DNA from: Dillenia suffruticosa
Taxonomy: Eukaryota > Streptophyta > Magnoliopsida > Dilleniales > Dilleniaceae
Length of the DNA stretch: 64,000 bases
Direction of reading: 5' to 3'
Assembly (NCBI GenBank): GCA_033439265.1
Contig: JAVTVX010000005.1
Coordinates: forward strand, 8,070,001 to 8,134,000
Below, piece after piece: positions 12,761-24,900 of the stretch. A model generated the notes under the pieces. The model was not told where the DNA came from. It made no database searches and worked only from the letters and a program-made list of their open reading frames with translations. A program made the position numbers and the translations under genes. Each line of letters opens with the position of its first letter. Position 1 is the first letter of the stretch.

Positions 12761-14829
12761 TGTTGACCTAATAGAGTTTTGATAATGAAATATCAAAAGA
12801 AAAATAGTTCAAGAAAATAAGAAAAATACTTAGAAAATTCAGAAGTTTACAGTACAGGTCGACATTGTTAGAAAACACATCGACTTATGACATTCACGCT
12901 CACACATCGACCCATTTGTTGTTATTGTTGACCTGATCCAAATGATTTCTATAAAAACATAAATCTGAACACTTCGACCCACACAATCACACATCGACTT
13001 GTAGGCTGTCAAGTGGACCAATATAAAATTACACATCAACCAATTAGTGAAGCACATCGACCTACACAAATCACACATCGACACAAAAAATGGAAAACAC
13101 ATTAGGACATCGATATCTGCACAAATCTTGTCGACATGAAACAATAGGAACAATGACACATCAACCAATTCATTCTAACACATTAACCAATTTCATCGAT
13201 GAACAGTAACACATCAACATGTTCTCCATACACATCAACCTGTTTTTCTAAAAACATATCAACCTGATTTACAATACATCAACTTGAACAGTGATATGTT
13301 GACCAATTTCATATACTATGTTGACCAATTTAACTTTTTAATAGGAACATATCAATCTGAGTGGTTAGCACATCAATCTGAGTGGTTAGCACATCAACCT
13401 GTTAGTCATTGACTTTGAAACACACACATCAATCCGTCACTATCTTGTCGACTTGGCCAAAAAATACATCGACCAATTTAATAAATGAATAGTGACACAT
13501 CAACCCTCGATGAGCATATGTCGACCCTTCTATTATGTTTCTGAAATAAACACACATGGACACAGTAAAAGTCTTGTTGACCTGTAGAAACACATCGACC
13601 AATTAAATTACTCAGATCTATTGATAAAAAATTACATAGTAGCATGTCGATATATATTATCAGATATGTCAATCTAGTGAGTGTTTACTCATTAAAACAT
13701 ACGTCAACCCGTTATCATCTTGTCGACACAACATATGCATATCGACTAATTGAGTTACACACGTTGACCAATTTATTATTTGAATAGGAACATGTCAATG
13801 CTTTAAAATTACTTATCGATCTACTCTTCACAAATTCTGAAATATTATACATCGACATGGCTAAAAACTTACCGACACATAACATATTGACCAATTAAAA
13901 ATCACATGTCCACCAATTTATTTAGCACAATTCCTTGTTGACCTAGAATAGCCTCTTGTCGACCTATTCTTATAGAAATATACTAGAAATGTTTTAAATT
14001 CAGGTCGATGTCCACGTTAAGCTTGTCGACCTGCGTGTATCACAAATCAGATTTATGAAACAATTTTGAGCCTAACGGACTTCTTATTTTTTCGATTTAT
14101 GAAATGTTTCATTTTCTATCAAAACTAATGTTTAAATACAACGCAAACAAGTTCTAATTAGCATATTTAAAAGAGACACCAGTAAAGGAACGAAGATTCA
14201 GTGCGAGCAAAGAAACAGTTACAGAAACTTTAATGGCAGACATTAAATGCCCAACATTCGGATGCAATAATCACTATCAACTCTCAATAGATCTATTCAA
14301 TGTCTCAATAAATACCAAGAAATAGAAAATAGAGAGGGTTATGAGACACAACAACACGAAATGAGGCGAGAATTGAATACTCTGAAAATTCTTCACTATG
14401 CATTTGAAAATTTTTCAACCGTTTTAATTGTCTTTCTTAATTCTCACACTGTCAAATTCGAAAAAAGCAAGCCTCAATCTTGACATTCATTTATAAATTA
14501 ATTCGAGTGTCGTAAATTAAGGAGTGAGTGTCACTATCTTAAATCTATAAAAACAAAATTCAGTCCGAGAATGATTGAATTGACGTGTTCAGACAAAACA
14601 CTGTATGAGATTGAATTTGAATCTGTAATCAAGTTTGTAAACTAAACATTTACTGAAAAATTCAGGAGGAGTCTGGGAGTGGACGTACACCAAGTTTGGT
14701 GAAATCACTATAAAAATTCTCTGTGTTCTCTTTATTTATTTTTCACTTATTGTTATATTGTTTTAATTTTCAAAAAGTGATAAAAAATCCATATTCAACT
14801 ATTCACTCCTCCCCTCTAGTTGAATAACA
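12761..14829 (+). repeat. Sirevirus 3' LTR (2069 bp)
   Basis: It starts TGTTGACCTA after the polypurine tract and ends GAATAACA. The last 566 bp match the 5' LTR remainder. Its first half is a dense field of short TCGACC-type motifs. A TATA box (CTATAAAAAC) lies at 14545-14554. Confidence 0.85.
12855..14040. repeat. Cluster of about 45 degenerate TCGACC motifs in the LTR U3 region
   Basis: By eye about 45 motifs of the form (A/G)TCGACC, ATCAACC or GTTGACC occur in 1.2 kb, on average every 26 bp, often preceded by ACAC or ACAT. A similar field occurs at 63000-63900. The three forms differ as expected from loss of a CpG by C-to-T change on one or the other strand. Confidence 0.75.
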
Positions 14830-15230
14830 GATTTTGATCTCCAGTTCAGTCTTTCTCAGCTTGATTTAGGGCTTCTTTTTATACCCTTGAAGTCACATTT
14901 CAATGGGCCTAAGATGGGCTACAACTTTATGGAAGATTGAAGATGGGTCAGGCCAAATTGGGCATTACTCTTGGGCATTCTGCTTTTAATTTCTTTTGGG
15001 CAGTTTGCTTTGAGCTGTTTTGGTTCCACCTTCTTCTTCTTTGGCTTGGACTTGAGCATGGTTAGTTAATGCTTCTTTTGTGTCCAAGATGGACATCTTT
15101 TGGGCCTCTTTTTCTTAAGTTTCAGTGAGTTTTCCTCTACCTTCTTTCTCTTCTTTTGAGCATAGTTTTTTCATACTTTTTGTCCTTGGATGGCGAGCAT
15201 TTCTCAAGTATTTGGTCCATTCTTTCAATA

Positions 15231-16197
15231 CTCTCTCTCAAGTCCAGCGAATGGTCATCCATGGAGTCGTAACTTGCCAATGGTGAGATGTTGTTGAAGA
15301 TGTCTCCCCCTCAAGTCTTTACATTTCCTCTTCATTTGATTGACATGGAGATGATCGGAAAACCTGCATTTTAGCAAGGAAATCCTACTTTTTCTAGTTG
15401 ATGTCACATTATTTGATGTGCATCATTTGTTATTCATAAAATGAAAAACATTTTTCTAAAAAATTCATGAAAAACAAATTATATTTTCTGAGAAATTTTT
15501 AGAACAAGATTTAAACTTGGATTGTAAGCCGAATCTTCATATTTTGGACTACTATGGAACATCCTTCAAGTACCTCCTTGCTTTGAATGCCTCTTAGAAT
15601 CATGCAAGATTAGGCAGTCCATTTGGAGCTTGACATTGCTGGTTGCCTCAAAAGAAGTATGACTTTGTTGCAATCATTTGCTACTTGGAAGATTTTTGAA
15701 GAGGGGTTGAATCCCATTTTTCTTGTAATCATTGGTAGTAAGTAGAAGCCTTTACTATCACCAAATTCTTCTTGCAAAATTTTTGAGACAAGGCTTGATC
15801 CTTGATTCTTTGGATATGCTTTTGTCACTTTTTGAGCTACCATGGATCACTTTTCATGAAGGTTGCCAATCTCGAAGGTTTGGACAGCAAGAGGATGCTC
15901 CGGTTGATAGTTTCTTGCTTTTGCACTTCTCGGCCAGACGGTAGGAAATATTGTCCTCCAAATTTTACTCGCCAATGGTGCTTGCTTTCCTTGCCACCGG
16001 ATGCTCCTTAGGAGGATTTGGAAGGGATTGAATCTCCCTTTTTGTTGAAGATTTTGTGCAGCAGGAAAGAGATTTTTTGGGCATCACATTTCTCTGCTAG
16101 ATGGAAACATTGTTCCAAGGATTCATTCACCAATTGTGCTTGTCCTTGTTGCCACCATTCGCTCCTTGGAAGAATGGATCTTGCCGCTATGATACTA
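15231..16197 (-). other. Internal region of the non-autonomous element
   Basis: No protein family is recognised. The plus strand shows about three diverged units of 110-130 bp, each with a GAATCCC/GAATCTCCC-like run followed by TGTTGAAGATTTT- or TTTTTGA-like text and a CACTTCTC- or CACATTTCTC-like segment. This suggests growth by tandem duplication. Confidence 0.4.
16183..16197 (-). promoter_or_regulatory. Degenerate primer-binding site
   Basis: The minus strand reads TAGTATCATAGCGGC next to the LTR end, a decayed form of TGGTATCAGAGC. Confidence 0.5.
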
Positions 16198-16570
16198 TGT
16201 TGAAATTCTTGGCATGTGATAGTGGTGTGGAGGCTCTCATACCATGTTTGGATTTTTGTGGTTAGAATTTATAGGGTTGGGGAAGCTTATTTTGGTGAGA
16301 TAAAATTCAAGAGTGTTTGAAAAAACATTTGAAATTTTGAATCAATAAAATGAGACACAAGGTTAAAATGAAATACCTCCAAAGGGTTTATAAATAATCA
16401 AAGAATCTTTACAAATGGGATTGAGACTATACTCAAATGATTTTAGAAAGATGATAAGAGACAAAGCTCTAACAATGAGACATTGCTCCTAAATGACAAG
16501 AGACTTTGTCCTAATTTTTTATGATTTTCTACATGGTTGAAATCATCTTTTTCTCCAACACTTTGCTCAC

Positions 16571-16580
16571 TATTTATAGA
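16571..16580 (-). promoter_or_regulatory. TATA box in the LTR of the non-autonomous element
   Basis: TCTATAAATA on the minus strand is a good plant TATA box. Confidence 0.5.
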
Positions 16581-16659
16581 GTGAAAGAGGAGTGTAAAAT
16601 AAGACAAGAGAATGAGGGTGAGAGGGCTTAATGGCCCTCTCTCAAATGGCTAGAAAATA

Positions 16660-16725
16660 TAACCGTTGGGTTCTCCAACAGTAGCCACTGGGTCCTCCAA
16701 TAGCTAGATTTTCTAGCTGTTGGAG
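16660..16725 (-). promoter_or_regulatory. MSA-like box plus hairpin upstream of the LTR TATA box
   Basis: On the minus strand 16660-16670 is CCCAACGGTTA, a perfect match to the mitosis-specific activator consensus YCYAACGGYYA. The hairpin at 16694-16725 has 14 of 15 stem pairs and a short T-rich loop, and is built on CCAACAGCTAG. Binding by three-repeat MYB factors is inference. Confidence 0.45.
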
Positions 16726-17290
16726 GCTCTTCTTTGGCTCCTTTTGAGGGCCGAAGTATACTCAATTTGATGGGGTTAAATTACTTCAATTGTTGGACCC
16801 TAAATCTGTTTTGAAATGGATTTGGACAAACCTTGAAATGGATCTTGAGTAGTGACCTTTCTGGATAGTATCATGGGCCAACTTTGGGGTTTGATTTTGA
16901 TCTCCAAAGCAGCCTCTCTTGACTTGATTTACGAATTCTTTTTATACTCTTGAAGTCACCTTTGAAGTCACCCTTCAACAGGCCTAAGATGGGTTGCAAC
17001 ATTATGGAAGATTGAAGATGGGTTGGGCCGAATTGGGCTTTACTCTTGGGCATTCTACTCTCAATTTCTTTGGGGCAATTTACTTTGAGCTGTTTTGGTT
17101 CCACATTTTTCTTCTTTTGCTTGGACTTGAGTATGGTTAGTTCATGTTTCTTATATGTCCAAGATGGACCTCTTCGGGCAGGTTCGGTGAGTTTTTCTCA
17201 ACCTTCTTTATCTTCTTTTGACTATCGTTTTTTCATGCTTTGGCTTTGGATGCCAAGCATTTCTCAAGTATTTACTCCATTCTTTCAACA

Positions 17291-18978
17291 CCAACCTTGG
17301 ACCAACAAATAACGCATCAAGATAATCAAGAAAGTCAACGCTACCCTCTATGATTATATTGTTCTTGACAAGTTCCTCGAACTCAACATCTCAATTCCTT
17401 TCAAAATTTTGAACAATTTGAGGATGCATTCTCATTGTTTGGTATTGACAAAAGCAGCCATCCCAACGGAGGAAATGCAGAATGTGATGAATAGTTTGGA
17501 AGAGGACTGTACAATCACGACTATTCATGGAAGGTTGGGGAATCGGTGACGGCGGCAGCCGGTGAGGAGACGGTGAGAGTAGTGTTTTAGGAAAAGGGTT
17601 GGGTGAAAAATGATCTGGCACGCAGGAAGAGAGAAAAATCACGTCTTGTGACGTGTGATTTCAACAATTTTTGTCCAAATTTGTAACATTTGTATCCTTT
17701 CATTGTTATAAAATTTTAAATTAAATGATCTTGGTGATTCAAATTGATTACAGAGATTTAATTGAAATTTGACCCATAATTAGTTTGGGCATGTAATTTG
17801 GTCCTACATTCTTTATGATGTCTAGACTTTCACCTTGCCAAATTTCTAACATTTCTTTTTTTTTTTTTTTGGTAACCATGCATGGGAGATTCTGTATCAC
17901 ACTTTTGTCTTATTTCACTCATATTTACAGCATTTTTAAATCAAAATAAAAAATTTTAATATAAAGAATTTAAAAAAATCATAAATTTTTTTCATGAGCA
18001 AGTGTAAATATTAAATTTTGACATTATATGCCAATTTTCTGCCTTTATTGAATCCAAAAGGGACAAACTATTTCTTTTTGGTGGAAGCATTAATTAGTGA
18101 TAAGGTTGAGCGTATTCTCTATGGAAAATACCTCAAATATATTATTCAAGAAAATAAAATTCTTTTCGAGATGTCTTACATATTTGAAATTGCTTATTAT
18201 TATTATTATTATTATTTTGAAAAAGCCTCTTGATTATTATCAAAATTTTAACTTTTTTCTTTTCTTTTCTTTTCTTTTATCTAAGAGTTAACTGGATTCC
18301 ATTTTGAAAATACTTTTTGAAAAAATTTCAAGGACAAACAAACAAACAAAATTATTTTTATCAATTTCTTTTCAAGATTATTCAAAAAAGCAGACAGTGG
18401 TGAATATATATTGATTTTGGAATCAATATATTTTGTGTTAATTGCGTTGTTTTGAGAAAAAAAAAATTCTTATATCAAATTTGAAGCGCTATGCTATTAT
18501 CATTTGATATTCATATTCTAACTTTATAAAACAAATTTAGTTGACAGTTAATCCAAAATTTAATAGTCAATCACTAAAATTTTTATCTTTCTTAGGAGGA
18601 AAAAATACAAATTTCAATATTCAATCGAGAAAATTTTGAAAATAGAGTGAAAGGTCACAAAAAAGAGAATTATAAAAAGATTAATAAATTTTTATGTTCA
18701 CACTAAATCCTCTTTTGCCGATTTTACTTTTGCATCTTTTCAACTCTTGAGCGTGCATTGTACAGGAAGACAACAAAAGGAAAGGAAGGAAAGCATGAAA
18801 ATAACTTTTCAATTTCAAAAAGTGCTGTTAAAATTAGAAACCATGACAAATTTCTGAATAATTGAAATACTATCGGAGGGTGAAAGGATCATTGTTAAAA
18901 TGCGTGCAATTGGTCTAGCATAGCACACAAAGGAAAAGAAGGAATACAGTATAACATAAAAATAAGATCTGGTCTCAT
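17291..18978. other. Intergenic sequence downstream of the CIR1-like gene
   Basis: No gene is recognised. The segment 17330-17650 is more GC-rich and holds an 83-residue open frame on the minus strand with a Pro/Ser-rich stretch that matches nothing known to me. The rest is AT-rich, with short tracts: a T run at 17854-17870, (TAT)n near 18195-18215 and TTTTC repeats near 18255-18278. Confidence 0.6.
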
Positions 18979-21900
18979 TTAAACTGATGGACTAGAGCGA
19001 TGGCGGTGGCGTTGACGGTGAGTTTTAACATGCTGTCCACCTCTATGTGAGAAACTATCAGGCTCAGAATTGTTAGGTAACCTCAAAGGAGATCGTTTAA
19101 ATCTTCTTTTCTGATGGTTATCAGAATCCGAGTGGTCAGATGAACTTGAGTAATGGGACTTCGGTCTTCTTTTGGTGTACCTATCAGTGGACGCTTGCTT
19201 CATCTTCTTCTTCCTGTTCCTTTTTTCCTTCCTTCTAGACCTCTGGAATTCATGTTCCGAAGAAGACCAATCTTCTTGCCGAGCCTCTAACTCAGTAGAG
19301 TGCACCAACTTCTTTTGCTTGTTCTTATCTTTGGAAGTTGCCTTCTTTGGCTTGCTTGATGAGAAGTTTGTTAGCAACTCAGGGATGGTCCCGCCAGTGA
19401 GAAACCCTAAAATTAAACTTCCAGTTATAATCAAATCAATCACACAAAATTGATGAAGAAACGGGAAGCAGGGCGGCAGGTGGAGCTGTGGCCCCTTCGG
19501 GTGGGGGGGGGGAGAGGGGTTGTGCTCAATGCACTTTACCTCCATACTCATCAAAAATGTCCTCGGCAATTATCTGTTGGTTTGGATCATCGGGTTTAAA
19601 ACCGCCCCTAGGAGGACTGATTCCAGGCTTTTGCTTCAGCTCCCACTTTGAAGGCTGCAAGGTGATGAAGAATACATCAAATATATTGCATATAAAGTGT
19701 GCAGGGTGGCAAAAATACATCAACTATATTGCAGATGATAGAATAAGCCAGGACAAAGGACAAAGGGAACCAAATAAAAGAAGCTCGGGAAGGTCTTACA
19801 CACAGTTTTCACTCAACAAAGACCCAGGGAGTTGGTGCTATAACCTATGATGTTAGCAAGACCTCTCTCTCCTTCCATGAACAGGTGAAAGTTTCATGTT
19901 AGAGAATCAGAACAATAAGGAAGGATCACAAAATACGTATCCTTTGCCAAGGCATAATCCTCCCCAAAGCACAAATCTATAGTAGTTACTCAAGGTGAGA
20001 CTTTTTGGGAAGCAGAAGTAATAACCAGCGCATTTCCATACTTAAAACTTGTGGCTAAGCAAAACAAGTGCCTATATTTCTTGTTCGGAAGCAGAAGTAA
20101 TAACCAGCACATTTCCATACTTGTGGCTAAGCAAAACAAGTGCCTATATTTCTTGTTCCCCTGGGGGGGATTGAAGTGTCTCTTCATCTTTCTACAAGAT
20201 GGATCCAAAGTAAACTGACTTATCCTTTTGTAGGCACTTCTTACGCTTTAATTTTCACAATATGTATATCTAGATCATTGCTTAAAAATGATGTTTAATT
20301 CCATAAATTTATTTCCAATAAAAAAATGCATTCAGTGATATCTTTCCATTTTTTTTCTAATTGCTTATTCACCCATGCTTGTGCTTGTTGATCAATACAT
20401 CATTTGATTAAAAAAGAAAAAGAAAAAAAAAGCATGCACCAAGTGATTTCACCCTAAATATCACTAATACTAATGGAACCAGATAGAGACGTTAATCATT
20501 GGTGAAGAAACCTATGGAAGTTAAAAATTCTTTAGTTTCATCATCTCTTCCATAATTTCAAAGGAGTGACCCCATAGAGGAGTATAAAAAATATTTTTTT
20601 TCATCATAAACGAGAAGTTTCAATGCTTTGATTGTGTAAAATTTTGGTATCCTGCTATCTTCAAATAAACCATAGGATGATAAAAATGCACATTTCCACA
20701 ACAATCGAGCATCATTCTTCCCTTCAACAGGCTCTAAATTTCGTGAGGAACAAATTAGAGAATCTCCTAGGGCAAACCAATCATTATCATGCACGGCAGA
20801 GAGGTGCCTCTACTTCTTGCTCGTAATAGAGCAACGTAAAAATAAATTAACTCTAGTTTCAGAATTGGTGTAGCAAGGGACACATATATCCAGAGACATA
20901 GTTTTACAAGGTCTCCTCATTTGAAGATCATTTGTATTAATTTTATTAAGGACCATGGACCAAATCAAAGCCTTAAACTGGTAGAGCAACGTAAAAATAA
21001 ATTAACTCTAGTTTCAGAATTGGTGTAGCAAGGGACACATATATCCAGAGACATAGTTTTACAAGGTCTCCTCATTTGAAGATCATTTGTATTAATTTTA
21101 TTGAGTACCATGGACCAAATCAAAGCCTTAAACTGGTAGGAACCTTTGTCTTCGAAATAAAATTTTTTAATTGAAAGGAAGAATTTGAGAAAAACTAATT
21201 AGATGATAAAAAAGATTTACATGCAAACCCCCCAGGGGCAGGGAAGAATCAAGACTAACTATAGTTTTAGGAACAAGAAAAAAAAAAGCACAGAAATTAA
21301 GGAAAAAGATTTCTTAAGAAATGAAAAATCCCAATAAGAAATTTTTAATCGGAGCTGAATGAATTCCGAATAGCCTACAAATACGATGAAAAGAAATAGA
21401 AGGGCGAATCCCCAATCTATGAATCCTCCCAAAATAACACACAAGAGCTATCACCTACATTAAACAACACCAAAGGAAGAAATTTACTATATAACTGGAA
21501 AAAAAAAATTCAAGGATTGCAATGATAAACTCTCGCTTCAAAATTGGCATCCCATCCATTATGATGAAAACCATACTTAGAGAATTGGGTTTCAGGGGGA
21601 ACCTCCAAAGTCAATATTTTGCCAAAAGAGATGTTCTTGGGTATCACCCTATTGAGAGCAACCCACACTTAGATTTAGTTGTAGACATCTATTTCAACTA
21701 ACAGGATTTCTTTTAAACCACCCACTAACAGATCAATGAAAGTCTCATGTCAACTTTTCAACCTTATTCAGAGAATCCTAAAAAGAAAGACAATATAAGG
21801 GAATACTAGCAAGACAAGCAAGAATAAGGGTTGTACACCCCCCAAAGTAAAGAGAGCTCACTTCCAGCCATTTAGTCTCCTGCAGATTCTACACTCCCAA

Positions 21901-24900
21901 AAGTGATGTGTGGACCCTTCAGCCACAGTTTCATGAGTCCCAATAACATCATTTCTAAACATTTATTAGGTGTTACTAAGAAATCCATTTACCAAGACTC
22001 TTTAGCAAGGATTGTCCTTATGAAGAGGGAAATCCTTGTCATAACACCTCCCCCATGTCAGCCTATTATAACGCATCCCAATACTACTTCTAATGTCCAT
22101 CAGACTGATATTTAAACCCTAGTAACACCGTTTGTGTTGAAGATTTAAAGTAGCAAGCAATGAGTAAGGAATGAAAACTTCAAGAGTTTTATTGATCTTT
22201 CAAGAGAAATGTACAAGAATTGAAGACATTTTTTCATGCCTTCAAAGAACAACAAGAGCCTCCTTAAATAGAGAAAGAGGGAAGAAAACTAAAGAGAGAG
22301 ATAAAGAGGGAAAATAGAGAGGAGAGGGCACTTCTGGCTGTTGGGCCTGTCCCCAACGGCTAGTTTTACTAGCCGTTGGGACAGCTCCAGCGGCTCTTTA
22401 AAAGAGCAGTTGGGGCCCCTTTTTGGGACCCTTTGAGAGAGGCAAACCTGGGCCTTAAAGGGCCCAGCAGATGCATACAGAAAGGGCTTATTTAGTGCCT
22501 GATTTGGGTCCCTAAATGGGCTGGAAGGACTGAACAAAGACAGGAGAAAACCGTCCTTCTGAAATCTTACAAATGAGATTCCTAATTTATCTTCATTTCA
22601 ACACTCCCCCTCAAGTTGGGTGTGTATATATCTATAACATCTAACTTGTCCATATTTTTGAGGATGTGCTTTGTGGTTCCCGGCTTGATGAGAATATCAA
22701 CAACTTGATGATCACTCTTTGTAAAGCTAGGAGTGATGAGCTTCCCTTCAATCTTTTGTCTAACAAAGTGACAATCGACTTCGATGTGCTTTGTTCTTTC
22801 ATGGAAAATCGGGTTTGATACTATGTGAATTGCCGATTGATTATCGCAATGAAGATGAATAGGGGTTGGGACGGAGAATCCAAGTTCTTCAATAAGAACC
22901 TTCAATCAAACTATTTTGCTTGTTCCGGCCGCCATAGCTCTATATTCTGCCTCAGCACTTGACCTTGAAACTGCATGTTGTTTTTTGCTCCATGCTATTA
23001 GGTTTCCTCCAACAAACATGCAATACCCTAAGGTAGATCGCCTATCTTCCGAGTCTCCGGCCCAATCCGCATCACAATAACCCATGATTTCTGAGCTGCC
23101 GTTTTCCTTCATACAAATTCCCATGCCTGGAGTGCCTTTTAGGTAATGGAGAATCCTTGCCGTAGCTCGCCAATGCTTTTTTTTTGGCTTGTGCATGTGT
23201 TGGCTTACTTGACTCACGGCGAATGAGATATCTGGTCTGGTTATGGTAAGATAGATCAATCTCCCTACAAGCCTTTGATATCCTTGCTCATCCTCATACT
23301 CTTCATCATCATCCTTGAGACCATAGGAAGAGCTGATGGGACTACATGCGGGCTTAGCACCTAACTTCCCTGTTTCCTGTAAAAGATCCAGCACATACTT
23401 TCTTTGTGATAAAATAAGCCCATTTGGACAATAGGCAAGTTCTATCCCTAAAAAATACTTTAGTTTCCCTAAGTCTTTAATATCAAATTTAGTTTGAAGA
23501 AATTTCCTAATTTGGTTGATTAAATTTAAATCATTTCCAGTTATGATTATGTCATCTACATAAACTAACACTGCTATGATTTTTCCATTTTGATTTTTAA
23601 CAAAGAGAGATGTATCACTATTGCATTTCCTAAAATCATGATTAAGAAGAGTAGAGCTAAGTTTTGCGTACCAAGCTCTCGGAGATTGTTTGAGGCCGTA
23701 GATTGCTTTCTTTAGTTTGCAAACTTTATTGCTATGATGAGCAAACCCCGGAGAAATTTCCATATATACTTCTTCTTCTAGGTCCCCTTGGAAAAATGCG
23801 TTTGCTACATCCATTTGAAGCATTGGCTAAGAGTGATTAATTGCAAGAGACAATAAGACCCGAATTGTGTTCATCTTGGCCACCGGTGTATAAGTCTCTT
23901 TGTAATCTACTCTATATGCTTGAGTGAAGCCCTTTGCCACAAATCTTGCCTTGTACTTATGAATACTTCCATCACTCTTATATTTGATCTTATAGACCCA
24001 TTTGCATCCCACAGCCCTTTTTCCTTTTGGAAGCAGAGATATTTCACATGTCTCATTCTTAGCCAAGGCATCTAGCTCATTCTTCATGGCTTGGACCCAT
24101 TAAGGATGATTTTTGGCTTCTTCAAAGGTTCTAGGTTCTTGATGTTGGTCTATGTTTCTTATGAAGGCTTGGTGACTGAAGGAAACATGTGAGGTGGTAT
24201 AATAATCACAAATTGGGTATCTTCGACTCATCCATTCCGATGGAGGAAATCTAAGTCTAGTTGATCTTCGAAGAGAAGGAGAATCATTTTGTTCTTCTTG
24301 CCCGTGTTCCAAGTTGGCTCCCCCTTCCTCTTGGTCTGTTTCATGATCCATACGAGAAGAGGCCAATTCTTCTTGGGATGGATGATCATCTTCCCTTTGA
24401 ATTGGTTCGTCTTCTTCATTTATTTGAGGTAGATCTTTGATGGTAAGAAGTACTACATTCCAATGATCTTGGTCACTTTTCTCCCTTGAGTGTTCTAAGT
24501 TCTTCATTTCTACAAAATAAGATTCATTTTCCACAAATATCACATTCTTAGATGTGTATAGTTTGTTAGTCAAAGGATCATAGCATTTATATCCTTTCTC
24601 AAATGTGTAATAGCCTAAAAATACACATTTTCTTGCTTTTTCATCTAGTTTATTTTGAAAATGTGTTGAAACATGTACATAGCAAGAGCATCCAAAAACC
24701 TTTAAATGAGAGATATTAGGTTTCCTATTAAGAAGAAGCTCTAAGGGGGACTTTCCTCCTAGGATATTTGAGGGCATAAGACTTATAAGGTGAGCTGCTA
24801 TTTTTATGGTTTCACTCCAATATTCCTTAAGGACATTTGAATGGAACATCATGACCCTAGCCATTTCTAGTAAGTGTCTATTTTTTCTTTCGGCAACTCC

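Larger units (their letters stand above)
687..14829 (+). mobile_element. Sirevirus-type Ty1/Copia retrotransposon, degenerate, 5' end truncated by the window and the Gypsy insertion
   Basis: The order is a 5' LTR remainder (687-1248), PBS, gag, protease, integrase, RT, RNase H, an extra ORF region, a polypurine tract and a 2069-bp 3' LTR (12761-14829). Copia domain order (integrase before RT), the long gag with a Ser/Asp-rich and coiled-coil tail, the extra envelope-like region after pol and the repeat-rich LTR are all features of the Sirevirus (Maximus/SIRE) lineage. Gag is split by a 4131-bp insertion. Pol has many stops and frameshifts, so the copy cannot encode its own proteins. The 3' LTR ends at 14829 inside the LTR of another element, which was the insertion target. 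Confidence 0.85.
14830..17290 (-). mobile_element. Non-autonomous Copia-like LTR element without pol genes, split by the Sirevirus-type insertion
   Basis: Two diverged direct repeats (14830-15230 and the matching part of 16198-17290) flank 967 bp of internal DNA. On the minus strand the right-hand repeat is the 5' LTR, with TG...CA ends and a tRNA-Met-like PBS at 16183-16197. The left-hand copy ends at 15230 beside a purine-rich tract. The left LTR is incomplete because the Sirevirus-type element sits in it; the rest is beyond the left edge. No RT, integrase or gag is recognisable inside. LTR promoter structure resembles that of the Copia at 22135-29515, so it is probably a deletion derivative or relative of that family. 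Confidence 0.7.
16198..17290 (-). repeat. 5' LTR of the non-autonomous element (1093 bp)
   Basis: It starts TGTTGAAATT and ends TTCTTTCAACA on the plus strand. The part 16888-17290 aligns with 14830-15230. On the minus strand a TATA box lies at 16571-16580, with an MSA-like box and hairpin 80-150 bp upstream. Confidence 0.7.

Noticed and set aside
12136-13168. Minus-strand open frames across the Sirevirus spacer and LTR
   Set aside because: They follow the repeat structure and match no family.
19655-19723. Upstream extension of CIR1-like exon 5 as a separate small protein
   Set aside because: The extension is intronic; the acceptor TTGCAG at 19655-19660 and the joined frame with exon 4 explain the coding part.
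24228-24419. Small minus-strand frame beside the Copia integrase
   Set aside because: It is an out-of-frame shadow of the polyprotein.
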